From NCBI GenBank assembly GCA_041598875.1, contig JBFHXP010000001.1:1-64000 (forward strand): a stretch of 64,000 nucleotides of DNA, in the 5' to 3' direction. Below, in pieces: positions 37,311 to 45,343 of this stretch; positions within the stretch are counted from its first letter, which is position 1, and every line of letters starts with the position of its first letter. The stretch comes from JAKITW01 sp041598875 (GTDB taxonomy: Bacteria > Desulfobacterota > Desulfobulbia > Desulfobulbales > BM004). A program made the position numbers and the translations under genes. The notes beneath the pieces were generated by a model. The model made no database searches. It was not told the origin of the DNA and saw only the letters and a list, made by a program, of their open reading frames with translations.

Positions 37311-37682
37311 CTAGACTTGTTTTTCTTCCTTCCGGCGCTCTATGTCGAAACAGGCGTCACATTCTTGTTTGCGTTTTGTCCAGCATTTGACCTGGGCCTC
37401 AAAGCCGGCATCCATGATCGCGTGGGTGGCTGTGGGGCTGGCGATAAAAATAAAAACAATGATAAAGAGAATCTTGATCGCAACAAGGCTCGTGCCAACC
37501 GTGAAATGGTTCAGGTGATAGAGGGCCAGCCCAGCGAGAAGCAGCACCGAAGAAAGGGTGTCGCCCTTGCCCGCGGCGTGCATGCGGGAGTAAAAGTCCG
37601 GAAAGCGGATGAGGCCGACCGAAGTGCCAAGGTAAAAAAAGAGGCCGAGACTTACGAGAAAGATGACTGCGATGTTAAGCAT
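37311..37682 (-). CDS. mnhG: MnhG-type antiporter subunit
   Basis: The 123-residue protein has three helices and the family motif GLIRFPDFYSRMHAAGKGDT, with SPTATHAIMDAGFE near residue 85-98. The tail is rich in Cys and charged residues (CWTKRKQECDACFD), which is longer than usual. Its ATG overlaps the mnhF stop by 1 base (TAATG). Confidence 0.9.
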   Translation of the reverse strand: MLNIAVIFLVSLGLFFYLGTSVGLIRFPDFYSRMHAAGKGDTLSSVLLLAGLALYHLNHFTVGTSLVAIKILFIIVFIFIASPTATHAIMDAGFEAQVKCWTKRKQECDACFDIERRKEEKQV

Positions 37683-38005
37683 TACTGTGCCGCCTCCGGT
37701 TGATTTTCCGTATCCACTTGTTTGCGGCGCTGGAAAAAGCGGGCCGCGGCCAACGAGGCGATGAAGTTCAGGAGGGCATAGGCAATGGCGATATCGACAA
37801 ACATGTCCACCTGATGATACAGGGTGCCGATGATAATGATCATGACCGTGGTCTTGGTGCCGATGACATTGACCCCCAGGACGCGGTCAATAACCGTGGG
37901 CCCATAGATCGCCCGGTATAGGGGCATGAACATGAAAAGCAGAAGAAGTACTCCGGCCAGGATAAAAAAGAAATCCATGAAATCGCCAGACGCCGTTGCT
38001 TGCAT
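37682..38005 (-). CDS. mnhF: MnhF-type antiporter subunit
   Basis: The 107-residue protein has three helices and the conserved YGPTVIDRVLGVNVIGTKTT and MFVDIAIAYALLNFIASLAA of MnhF/MrpF. Its ATG overlaps the mnhE stop by 1 base. MrpF is needed for antiport in Bacillus-type Mrp complexes. Confidence 0.9.
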   Translation of the reverse strand: MQATASGDFMDFFFILAGVLLLLFMFMPLYRAIYGPTVIDRVLGVNVIGTKTTVMIIIIGTLYHQVDMFVDIAIAYALLNFIASLAAARFFQRRKQVDTENQPEAAQ

Positions 38006-38511
38006 TATCTGTGCCCCCCCTCAAAGACCCAGGCCACCCGCCTCTCCATCTCGCTCATGTTTTCACTTGCAAGGTCCCCGGCAGCCTGACCACTGATCGC
38101 GTGAATATAAAAAAGATCGTCATGGATACGGATGGTCACCGTGCCGGGGGTCAGGGTGATGGAGTTGGCAAGCACGAATTTGGCAAAATCGGTTTTGAGC
38201 TTTGTCCGGAAGGTGAAAATATAGGGATCGATTTCCCGCCGCATGATCCGCGGCGAGATCGCCAGGGCGATAACATGAAAATTGGCCACCCCTATCTGCC
38301 AGAAGAGCCAGCCGCAATAAGGGATAAAACGAAACGCCTCCTGAAGCCGCGCTGCCAGCCCCTTTTTCCGTTCCTGGAAAAAAAGATCCGCGGAGAGCAG
38401 GGTCACGATCAGGCAGGAGACCCCCCCCAGCGCCAGGTGGAACAGGTCGAATTTACCGGACAACATGATCCAGGCGACAAAAAAGATGATAAAGGTTGCT
38501 ACTGAAAACAT
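38005..38511 (-). CDS. mnhE: MnhE-type antiporter subunit
   Basis: The 168-residue protein begins with two membrane helices and contains the MnhE segment FAKFVLANSITLTPGTVTIR near residues 108-127. It is the first gene of the ordered set E-F-G-D(Mbh)-EF-C-D, matching mbhA-H of hydrogenase-linked antiporters. No hydrogenase subunit gene follows in this window. Confidence 0.9.
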   Translation of the reverse strand: MFSVATFIIFFVAWIMLSGKFDLFHLALGGVSCLIVTLLSADLFFQERKKGLAARLQEAFRFIPYCGWLFWQIGVANFHVIALAISPRIMRREIDPYIFTFRTKLKTDFAKFVLANSITLTPGTVTIRIHDDLFYIHAISGQAAGDLASENMSEMERRVAWVFEGGHR

Positions 38512-38588
38512 AGGCCACGCGGAAGTGAGGGTTTTATTTTCCTGTCATGATGAGCGTATCTATCGATTTCCTATGACTAAAATCCCAA

Positions 38589-39350
38589 TCAGTCAAGTAT
38601 TATCTCTCTTTTCCGCTCTCCCTCATAGATAGAGGCGGTTTTGGCGACAATAAAATTGTTCTCAGGATTTTCCGCATCAGAGTCAACATTGATCCCGCCG
38701 ATATACACCGCCTTGATCCCGCTTTCCCGGAGCAGGGAGTCAAAAACCCGGGAGCCAAGCTCAAGAAGCTTATCTGCGGCCGCTGCCATGGGATAGGGAT
38801 TAGAGGATATCTCTTCAAGATAGGGCAGCAGCGCCTTTTCCACCTCATTCATCTCAAAATCACTGAGGTCGCGAAGAACCTTTCCCGCCTTGCGATCCTT
38901 GTGCCGGGCAAGGACCCCGGCAAGAAGGCCGCATGACGAACCGGGTTTCTGCATCCCATACCTGTCGGTCAACCCAAGGGTCTCTTGCGAGTCACAGCCG
39001 ACATGGGTCGCGTGCACCACCACGGTCCATTGGTTCTCTTTGACTTCCGGGATATGGTGCGATGGCGGCCCGAGGCTCTCCACGCTGCGGCCGGCCGGAT
39101 AGGCGCCAAAGGCGTTGAGATCAAACCAGCCGGAACTCTTGCCAACCCCAGCCAGCAAGGAACCGAGCCGATCCTGGTTGTCATCTCGACATAAGCATTT
39201 TATACCCAGGGCGTTTTCCCCCAGACTGATTCCCTCATTATCAAGGGTTCGCTGGAGAAGAGAAACAAAGTCCGCATAGGTATACAACGCCCCTTCGCCT
39301 GAAAAGGCGTCCTTGATTTTTATTGCCGGATTTTCTCTGTTTTTTTGCAT
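38589..39350 (-). CDS. LCIB-family beta-carbonic anhydrase candidate
   Basis: The 253-residue protein carries the block pattern I associate with the LCIB (limiting-CO2-inducible) group of beta-carbonic anhydrases. The blocks are CLCRDD (Cys54, Asp56), NAFGAYPAGRS (about 79-89), SHHIP (His98/His99), HATHVG (His116) and SSCG (Cys140). In this family two Cys and one His bind zinc and an Asp/Arg pair helps catalysis; Cys54, His98 or His99, and Cys140 are the likely ligands. It would interconvert CO2 and bicarbonate in the cytoplasm. It lies 77 bases upstream of mnhE on the same strand. I used the ATG at 39350; an in-frame TTG at 39449 is possible. The family call is from remembered motifs. Confidence 0.65.
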   Translation of the reverse strand: MQKNRENPAIKIKDAFSGEGALYTYADFVSLLQRTLDNEGISLGENALGIKCLCRDDNQDRLGSLLAGVGKSSGWFDLNAFGAYPAGRSVESLGPPSHHIPEVKENQWTVVVHATHVGCDSQETLGLTDRYGMQKPGSSCGLLAGVLARHKDRKAGKVLRDLSDFEMNEVEKALLPYLEEISSNPYPMAAAADKLLELGSRVFDSLLRESGIKAVYIGGINVDSDAENPENNFIVAKTASIYEGERKREIILD

Positions 39351-39476
39351 TCCACACCCCGTAATAGTGTATTCACTTTCTTTGCGGCTCACTGACTGCA
39401 ATTCAAGGCTGCAAGCCGCATTCTTTTTTAACTCATTGTTATTTTGCAACTATTCTGCTGCGCACCCTAAACTGGG

Positions 39477-40967
39477 TTAAACTGCAGGCAGATAGACCTG
39501 CATGCCCATGAGCGGCCAGACGAACTGGACCGCAATCCAGGTAATAACCATCAGTATTATGCTTGCCGGAACTCCGTACATAAAGAATTCACCGGTGGTG
39601 AACTGCTTGGAGTTGTAGGCAATGGCATTGGGCGCCGCGCCAACCAGCAGCAGAAAGGGCATACCCGCCACCACCAGGGAGGAGAAGAGAATTACCTCGC
39701 CGGCAACGCCAAGATAGGGAGCGATAACCAGGGCCACCGGCAGGGAGATGGCAATGGCCGCCACGTTCATGATGAAGTTGGTCATCATCATGACGAAAAA
39801 GGCCATGCCGAGGATAAAAACAATTGCCGGGGCGCTCTGGAACAGGGTGAGCCAGTTGACCGCCATCCACTTGGCGGCCCCGGTCTCCCAGAGGCAGAAG
39901 CCAATGGACATGGCGCCGGCAAAGAGCAGAATAATGTTCCAGGGGATCTCTTCCAGGTCATTGATATCCAGGATATTGACAATAAAGAACAGGATGGTGG
40001 AGCAGAGAAGGATACCTGTCTTGTCAAGAGGTTCGAGTGCGGGAACAAAGGCCTTGGCCGAGATGACCACGATGGTGGAGACAACGATAAAGGTGGCCAT
40101 GATCTCTTTTTTGGACCAGGAGCCAAGCTCCCTGTACATCCTCTTGGCCTTTTCCTTCAGCCCTGGGATCGATTCCCTCTCAGGCTTGCAGACAAACATG
40201 AAAAATCCCCACAGGGCAAAGGTCATGCCCCAGCCGATGGGGAACATGTAATAGGTGAGTTCGAAAAAGCTGATATCGACATTGGTGATATCCTTGTAGA
40301 AACCAAGGGCCACGGCGCCGCGGGCCGCGCCCAGCAGGGTGATGATACTGCCGGCGCCGGCCACGTAGGCCATGCCCATGAACAACCCCTTGCCGAACTT
40401 GGTGGGCCCGGTTTCTTCGGAATAGAGGGCGTAAATCGCCATCAGCAAAGGAAACATGGTGGCAGCGACCGCGGTGTGGGCCATGATGTGGGTGAGCGCC
40501 GCGGTCAGCACAAAACAGCCGAGATAGATCATTGAGGTCTTCTCGCCGACAATGGAGAGCATTTTATAGGCAATGCGTTTGGTCAAGCCGGTCTTGGTGA
40601 AGACCATGCCGATAACAATGGAGCCGAAAATAAAGAGAACCGAGGGATCCATGAAATCCTTGAAGGCAACCTTGGCCGGGCGGATGAAAAACAGGGCCTG
40701 GACCATGCCGATGGTCAGGCTGGTGACACCGATCGGCACCACCTCGAAAACCCACCAGGTGGCGGCAAGAAGAAAGAGGGCGATGGCCCCCTTGCCTTCC
40801 ATGGTCAGGAGAAAATGCTCACCCATGGGATCAACCGCATCGGGCCACAGGGGTGAATAATAGACAACGCAAAACAGCACAACTCCCGTTACCAGGAAGA
40901 TGGCCCGCTTCAAATCAAAGGGCGTCTTTTCCATAGCCACCCCCACTTCTGTCTGTGATTTTGTCAT
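39477..40967 (-). CDS. DASS (SLC13)-family anion symporter
   Basis: The 496-residue membrane protein has about 11-14 helices. Family marks include IKC-free N-terminal helices, AALTHIMAHTAVAATMFPLL (first SNT-like hairpin) and MMMTNFIMNVAAIAISLPVA (second, SNT-like hairpin), as in divalent anion:Na+ symporters. Members carry dicarboxylates, citrate or sulfate with Na+. Substrate cannot be fixed by eye. It follows the CBS protein gene by 48 bases and is probably the target of the regulatory genes upstream. The ATG at 40967 has GAGGTG upstream. Confidence 0.87.
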   Translation of the reverse strand: MTKSQTEVGVAMEKTPFDLKRAIFLVTGVVLFCVVYYSPLWPDAVDPMGEHFLLTMEGKGAIALFLLAATWWVFEVVPIGVTSLTIGMVQALFFIRPAKVAFKDFMDPSVLFIFGSIVIGMVFTKTGLTKRIAYKMLSIVGEKTSMIYLGCFVLTAALTHIMAHTAVAATMFPLLMAIYALYSEETGPTKFGKGLFMGMAYVAGAGSIITLLGAARGAVALGFYKDITNVDISFFELTYYMFPIGWGMTFALWGFFMFVCKPERESIPGLKEKAKRMYRELGSWSKKEIMATFIVVSTIVVISAKAFVPALEPLDKTGILLCSTILFFIVNILDINDLEEIPWNIILLFAGAMSIGFCLWETGAAKWMAVNWLTLFQSAPAIVFILGMAFFVMMMTNFIMNVAAIAISLPVALVIAPYLGVAGEVILFSSLVVAGMPFLLLVGAAPNAIAYNSKQFTTGEFFMYGVPASIILMVITWIAVQFVWPLMGMQVYLPAV

Positions 40968-41015
40968 GGCATCTACACCTCATTCTTATAGAAATAATTT
41001 GTTGCAATTAGTGAG

Positions 41016-41540
41016 TTACAGCCTGCACCGGGTGCTGATTCCCTTGAATATCTCCTCGAGCCGGATGACACCGACAACGGCCTCTTCCTCAAGAACCGGC
41101 AAGATAACCTCATTGGTGCTGAGCATGATGGACAGGGCCTTCAAGAGAGGGTCGCCCCCCTTGACAATGTGCCGTATCGGAGTCAAAAACGTCTTGATCG
41201 CCTTGCCGGACTGCCGGGAACAGCCCTCAAAAAAGGAGTCCTCCCACATGATTGTCAGATTGGGAAAATCAGTCCCCTTTCCTTCAAACTTTTTGACCTT
41301 TGCAAGTTCGACCAGCCGGGAGTCAAGCCCCATCAGTATGCTCTGCAGATTGATACGGCCGACCAGCTTGTTCTGATCATTAATAACCAAGATCTCGGAA
41401 TACCTGAGGCGCTCGTTTTCACCGCAGGTGTATGCCATGATCACCTGCACGGCATCGTGGATCGTCTGGTTCTCGTTTAAATGGGGGTACCTCTCCAGGG
41501 GAATAGTATAACGCCTGACAACCGGATTATCTGCGCTCAC
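41016..41540 (-). CDS. CBS-domain pair protein
   Basis: The 174-residue protein consists essentially of two CBS motifs: NENQTIHDAVQVIMAYTCGE to LVGRINLQSILM, and GGDPLLKALSIMLSTNEVIL to AVVGVIRLEEIF. CBS pairs bind adenine nucleotides and modulate attached or partner proteins. I set the start at a GTG (41540) because AAGGAGG stands right before it, inside an alternative TTG frame start. Position between receivers and the DASS transporter suggests it senses energy state for transporter control; this is inference. Confidence 0.82.
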   Translation of the reverse strand: MSADNPVVRRYTIPLERYPHLNENQTIHDAVQVIMAYTCGENERLRYSEILVINDQNKLVGRINLQSILMGLDSRLVELAKVKKFEGKGTDFPNLTIMWEDSFFEGCSRQSGKAIKTFLTPIRHIVKGGDPLLKALSIMLSTNEVILPVLEEEAVVGVIRLEEIFKGISTRCRL

Positions 41541-41707
41541 AAGCAACCTCCTTCTCAATAAATATGGTGTCGAGTTAAACTCTGTGGTGTTTTTTCATGA
41601 TCTGCCGGCCGCCCAGGACGCACCTTTCCACTGCCGGGTTGATTCAGGCTACTGAACAACCCTGCGATCAGGGGACTGCAAAACGGTTTTCTGGATTTAC
41701 GGCTGAC

Positions 41708-42148
41708 CTACCAGCTCTTGCTTTTGAGTATCTTCTTCACTTCTTCTTCACGCCCCTTTTCCACAACCACCATCCGCTTGTTCTTGGCCTGGCTGATCTT
41801 CTCGAGCAGCACATTCAAGTCAACCGGCTTTTCAAGGAAATCCTCGGCGCCGAGCTTCATCGCCTCGATGCCGGTTTTTACCGTGGCATGGCCGGTGAGC
41901 ATGATAATCTCGAGATCAGGGCGGCTTTCCTTGATCCGCCTCAGGGTCTCAATGCCGTCGATTCCCGGCATTGCGAGGTCGACAACAATGGCGTCAAAAT
42001 TCTTCTCCTTGGCCTGCTCAATGGCATCCTCTCCGCTGGTCACCGCGTTTACCTTGAGGCCACGGGTTTCCAGGCGCTGGGAAAGCGCATCCAAAAATTG
42101 CTCCTCATCATCAACCAGCAATACACTGGCCTCAATTTTTTCAGCCAT
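41708..42148 (-). CDS. Single-domain response regulator
   Basis: The 146-residue protein is a receiver domain with the acidic pair (VDDEEQF), the phosphoacceptor in AIVVDLAMPGIDGIE, the Thr in IIMLTGHAT and the Lys in EDFLEKPVD. A 25-residue basic tail (KKGREEEVKKILKSKSW) has no output domain. It probably takes phosphate from a kinase and signals by protein contact. Third of three consecutive receiver genes. Confidence 0.9.
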   Translation of the reverse strand: MAEKIEASVLLVDDEEQFLDALSQRLETRGLKVNAVTSGEDAIEQAKEKNFDAIVVDLAMPGIDGIETLRRIKESRPDLEIIMLTGHATVKTGIEAMKLGAEDFLEKPVDLNVLLEKISQAKNKRMVVVEKGREEEVKKILKSKSW

Positions 42149-42157
42149 TACAGTCTC

Positions 42158-42616
42158 CTATTTAGTATCTTCTTTTTTATCGAGAAAATTCCGGGCCATA
42201 TCCGGTTCACCGGCCTCGGCAAAGGCCGCGGCAGCCATGGTGTCCTGAATTTTATCCCGATACGCGTCTTTTATGGATTTGACCAGATGATCGATATCAA
42301 CCGGTTTTTTGATATAATCATATATGCCGATCCGCCGGGCCTCATCCTCATCCCGGTCCGACCCATGCCCGGTCAGAATAATCACCCTGATGTCAGGAAA
42401 TTTTTTCTTGACCCGCCGCAAGACCTCGATGCCGTCGATGCCGGGCATCTTAAGATCGAGCACCATCACGTCCGGCTCCCTGTCGTCGACAAAACTCAAG
42501 GCCTGCTCGCCGTCAAAGACGGTCTCGTTTTCCAGGTCCCGCATCTGCAGCCGCTCAGACAGGGTCTTAACAAACTCCTGCTCATCATCAACAAGCAATA
42601 CCTTCATCTTAGCCAT
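42158..42616 (-). CDS. Single-domain response regulator with FAEAGE tail
   Basis: The 152-residue protein is a complete receiver (VDDEQEF; VMVLDLKMPGIDGIEVL; IILTGHGS; YDYIKKPVD). After it, residues about 125-150 hold TMAAAAFAEAGEPDMARNFL, a short helical hairpin that recurs in neighbouring proteins. I used the ATG at 42616, which overlaps the previous stop by 8 bases; a GTG three codons earlier is possible. Confidence 0.88.
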   Translation of the reverse strand: MAKMKVLLVDDEQEFVKTLSERLQMRDLENETVFDGEQALSFVDDREPDVMVLDLKMPGIDGIEVLRRVKKKFPDIRVIILTGHGSDRDEDEARRIGIYDYIKKPVDIDHLVKSIKDAYRDKIQDTMAAAAFAEAGEPDMARNFLDKKEDTK

Positions 42617-43157
42617 GTTTTCCACCCGTTTGCTCGTCAGGATTCTTTTCTTTTGACCGAAGACCGTCGTCGTCCCGGTCCATTATTTCCCTGGCGGAGT
42701 CATACTCCCCGGCCTGGGCAAAGGTGGCAGCCATCATTGCCCCTTCAAATATATCCAGCAATGACCGTTTCCGGCCCTTCTTCTTCAGCGCCTTCCGCCG
42801 CTCGACCGCTTCCTGGATTTTCTCCCGCAGAGTACGGATATCAAAAGGCACCATCAGTTCATCCGAGGCACCTTCACGCATACCCTCCATGGCATACGGC
42901 ACACTCTCCGGGCTGCTCAAGAGGATTATCTCAATCCCCGGCTCTTCCTTTTTCAGGCTCTTGAGAAGCCTGATCGAATCAGCGCCCTGATCCCGGATAT
43001 CAAGAACCGCCACATCAATTTTCCGGCCCGAACTGATTTCAAGCGCTTCAAACTGATTGGCGGCGCTGATTATTTTACCCTGGACAAGACCTATCCTGCT
43101 GACCAGATTCTGGAGAAACTGGGAATCGGCCATTACGATTAAGATTAAAGGGGACAT
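42609..43157 (-). CDS. Degenerate receiver-domain protein with FAQAGE tail
   Basis: The 182-residue protein has a receiver-like fold: hydrophobic first strand (LILIVMADSQF), a retained Asp in VAVLDIRDQGADS, and LLSSPESVPYAMEG. The usual Lys-Pro near the end is replaced (ELMVPFD), and the acidic pair is incomplete, so phosphorylation may be lost or altered. A basic linker (KALKKKGRKRS) leads to FEGAMMAATFAQAGEYDSAR, the same helical motif as in its neighbours. Probably a modulator of the adjacent receivers. Confidence 0.8.
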   Translation of the reverse strand: MSPLILIVMADSQFLQNLVSRIGLVQGKIISAANQFEALEISSGRKIDVAVLDIRDQGADSIRLLKSLKKEEPGIEIILLSSPESVPYAMEGMREGASDELMVPFDIRTLREKIQEAVERRKALKKKGRKRSLLDIFEGAMMAATFAQAGEYDSAREIMDRDDDGLRSKEKNPDEQTGGKHG

Positions 43158-43222
43158 GACACAGACCTTCTTCGTGTTGGTCCTCTTCCATGACTATACC
43201 CACCACACCGACCGGAAACCAC

Positions 43223-43510
43223 TCAGCAATCAATGGTCCCAAAGGCAAGATGCGCACCCGGAATCCCCAGCTCACTGAAGTCGCTGCGAGAAGAACCGCG
43301 GCCCTTCTCCCTGGGCTCAATCATGTTCAACGCCTCATTATAGAGTCCGGACTCGGCAAAGGTCACTGCCGTGAAAATCTTATCGAACCAGGTAATGTTC
43401 GCGGTTCGCCGGACCTCCGGCATGATCTCCCTGGCGGTGTCCCACTCTCCTGCCTCGGCAAAAGTCACGGCCATCATCATATCCTGGATTTTTTTTAAGG
43501 TCTTTTTCAT
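43223..43510 (-). CDS. Small protein made of two FAEAGE helical motifs
   Basis: The 95-residue protein holds two copies of the motif found at the ends of two downstream receiver proteins: MMMAVTFAEAGEWDTAREIM (about 11-30) and IFTAVTFAESGLYNEALNMI (about 45-64). Each looks like a TPR-type helix-turn-helix. The C-terminus is hydrophilic. A GGAGG site precedes the ATG at 43510, which lies about 54 bases downstream of the predicted sigma-54 transcription start. Function unknown; a scaffold for the receivers is a guess. Confidence 0.78.
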   Translation of the reverse strand: MKKTLKKIQDMMMAVTFAEAGEWDTAREIMPEVRRTANITWFDKIFTAVTFAESGLYNEALNMIEPREKGRGSSRSDFSELGIPGAHLAFGTIDC

Positions 43511-43965
43511 GGCAGGCCTCCTGTGGTGTACTGTGTACTCGGAACCATCATTCCTCTTGACTTCACTATAGTACTAGCAAAAGGTGTGCCAAATTATTTA
43601 AACGAGTAAATTCAGTATATTAAAATATTTGGGGCCAATCGCCCCCCCGCCCCAGAAATACAAAAGGAAACGAATTGAAACAAAACAGAAAGGTGGTGCC
43701 GCCCCAAGGTTAGCTAATCTTTTTAGATATCAGTATGTTGTCCACTTCTTACAGCACGATCGAGGGCAAACCGACCCCAAACGACACACATTGACACATA
43801 ATGAAACAAGACAGGTTGTCTCGTGGGAATTGAATGCGTCCACCCGACACCACTCCCCGGGTTTCATGGTGGAGTCACAATTTTCCCCCGAGACCGCGGA
43901 CTGCGAGCACTTTTACCGCAGCCATCTCTTCGATATTCCGGGGATAGAGTTTTTTCGGCACTGAT
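43511..43965. other. Intergenic region holding a sigma-54 promoter
   Basis: This 455-base gap separates the small helical protein gene from the end of the NtrC-type regulator. It carries the sigma-54 promoter at 43576-43592. Farther right (about 43610-43965) I see no supported gene; sites for the activator are expected upstream of the promoter but no clear palindrome was identified. Confidence 0.45.
43576..43592 (-). promoter_or_regulatory. Sigma-54 (-24/-12) promoter of the receiver/CBS/DASS operon
   Basis: On the minus strand the sequence is TTGGCACACCTTTTGCT. It matches the sigma-54 consensus (YTGGCAC, five bases, TTGCW) at every fixed position with the exact GG-N10-GC spacing. Start of transcription would be near 43564. 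It would need an NtrC-type activator, and one is encoded directly upstream at 43966-45336. Confidence 0.85.
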
Positions 43966-45336
43966 TCAGGTTTTTTCATCCCGAAAGGAGTGCAGGTCAA
44001 TCCCATGTCGATTGATCTTGTCATACAGGCTTTTTCTCGAAATCATCAGGGCCTTATGGGTGGCGATGACCTGGCCCTTGTGCGCACGCAGCGCGGCAAT
44101 AATATGATTCTTTTCCGCCTCATCCACCGCCTGCCGCAGAGGGACCGGCTGACCCGCGCGGGACTCCGGCCCTGTTGCCGAACCTGTTTCATCTGCCCCG
44201 GAAAGCGCATCGCGGTAAACACACAGCCTTCTTATATGGTTTTTAAACTCCCGGACATTTCCCGGCCACTCCCGTCTGCACAAACGATTCACGGACACGG
44301 AGTCAAAAGAGGCCGGATCCATGCCGTACTCCTTGCAGAAATGATGCAACAGAAGGGGTATGTCCGACAGCCGCTCCCGCAGGGGCGGGACTGTAATCGG
44401 CAGCACATTCAGCCGGAAATAGAGATCCTGGCGGAAACGCCCGGCCCCTATCTCGCTGGCAAGAACACTGTTTGTCGCCGACAGGATCCGCGCCCGCACC
44501 GGGGTGGGGGTATTTGCCCCAAGGCGGGTGACCGCCCGATCCTCCAGGACCCGGAGGAGCTTTGCCTGCAGGCCCACGGGCATGCTGCATATCTCATCAA
44601 GAAAAATCGTGCCTTTGCCGGCATATTCAAACTTACCCATCTTGGCCAGCCCGGCCCCGGTGAAGGCCCCTTTTTCATGGCCGAACAGCTCCGCCTCGAG
44701 CATTTCCGTGGGTATTGCCCCCATGTTGACGGCAACAAAGGGCCCTTCACTCCGTGTTGACAGATTATGAATGGCCCGGGCCACCAGCTCCTTGCCGGTA
44801 CCGGTCTCACCGGAAATCAGGACCGGGTCATCTTCCCGTGCCACGATCTCGATGGTGTCATAAAGACGCCGCATCAAATGGTGGCCGCCGACAAGACCGT
44901 TAAAGCTGAAACGCGCCCCCCGGACCCGTTCCAGCTGGCGGCAGAGCCCCCGGTTATCGAGAACCAGCCGCATCTTTTCCACTGCCCGGGAAAGGGCGCC
45001 TAAAAGGATCTCCTCGTCCACCGGCTTTTCGAGAAAATCGTATGCCCCGTTCTTCATCGCCTTGACCGCCATATCGACATCACCGTGGCCGGTCACCATG
45101 ATCACCGGCAGATCACGATCCTGGACCCTGGTCCGCTGTAAAAATTCCAGTCCATCAATCAGGGGCATCTTGATGTCGGCGATCACCGCGAGATAGACGC
45201 CGGAGGAAAGCGAGGCCAGGGCCTCGGCCGGGGTGCTGAAACTGTCGACCTCATACCCGTGCATGGTGAGGGTCTGATGTATGGCAATGAGCAGATACGT
45301 GTCATCGTCGACCACCAGTATTTTTCCGATTTTCAT
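43966..45336 (-). CDS. NtrC-family sigma-54-dependent response regulator
   Basis: The 456-residue protein has an N-terminal receiver (VVDDDTYLLIA; LAVIADIKMPLIDGLEFL; VMVTGHGDVD; YDFLEKPVD) and a central AAA+ domain with GETGTGKELVARAIH and the sigma-54 contact loop GHEKGAFTGAG. The C-terminal Fis-type helix-turn-helix contains KGQVIATHKALMISRKSLYD. It is a complete activator of the DctD/NtrC type. It starts 7 bases after the histidine kinase stop and lies immediately upstream of a sigma-54 promoter, so it probably controls the transporter operon. Confidence 0.93.
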   Translation of the reverse strand: MKIGKILVVDDDTYLLIAIHQTLTMHGYEVDSFSTPAEALASLSSGVYLAVIADIKMPLIDGLEFLQRTRVQDRDLPVIMVTGHGDVDMAVKAMKNGAYDFLEKPVDEEILLGALSRAVEKMRLVLDNRGLCRQLERVRGARFSFNGLVGGHHLMRRLYDTIEIVAREDDPVLISGETGTGKELVARAIHNLSTRSEGPFVAVNMGAIPTEMLEAELFGHEKGAFTGAGLAKMGKFEYAGKGTIFLDEICSMPVGLQAKLLRVLEDRAVTRLGANTPTPVRARILSATNSVLASEIGAGRFRQDLYFRLNVLPITVPPLRERLSDIPLLLHHFCKEYGMDPASFDSVSVNRLCRREWPGNVREFKNHIRRLCVYRDALSGADETGSATGPESRAGQPVPLRQAVDEAEKNHIIAALRAHKGQVIATHKALMISRKSLYDKINRHGIDLHSFRDEKT

Positions 45337-45343
45337 ACATCCA

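Noticed and set aside
30787..38511. Cluster considered as a complex I or membrane hydrogenase operon
   Set aside because: The set contains MnhE, F and G, and no NADH, quinone or NiFe hydrogenase subunits appear on either side, so an Mrp/Mbh-type antiporter is the better reading.
41597..42964. Long open frame (455 codons) across two receiver genes
   Set aside because: It runs opposite to three good receiver genes and has no domain signature.
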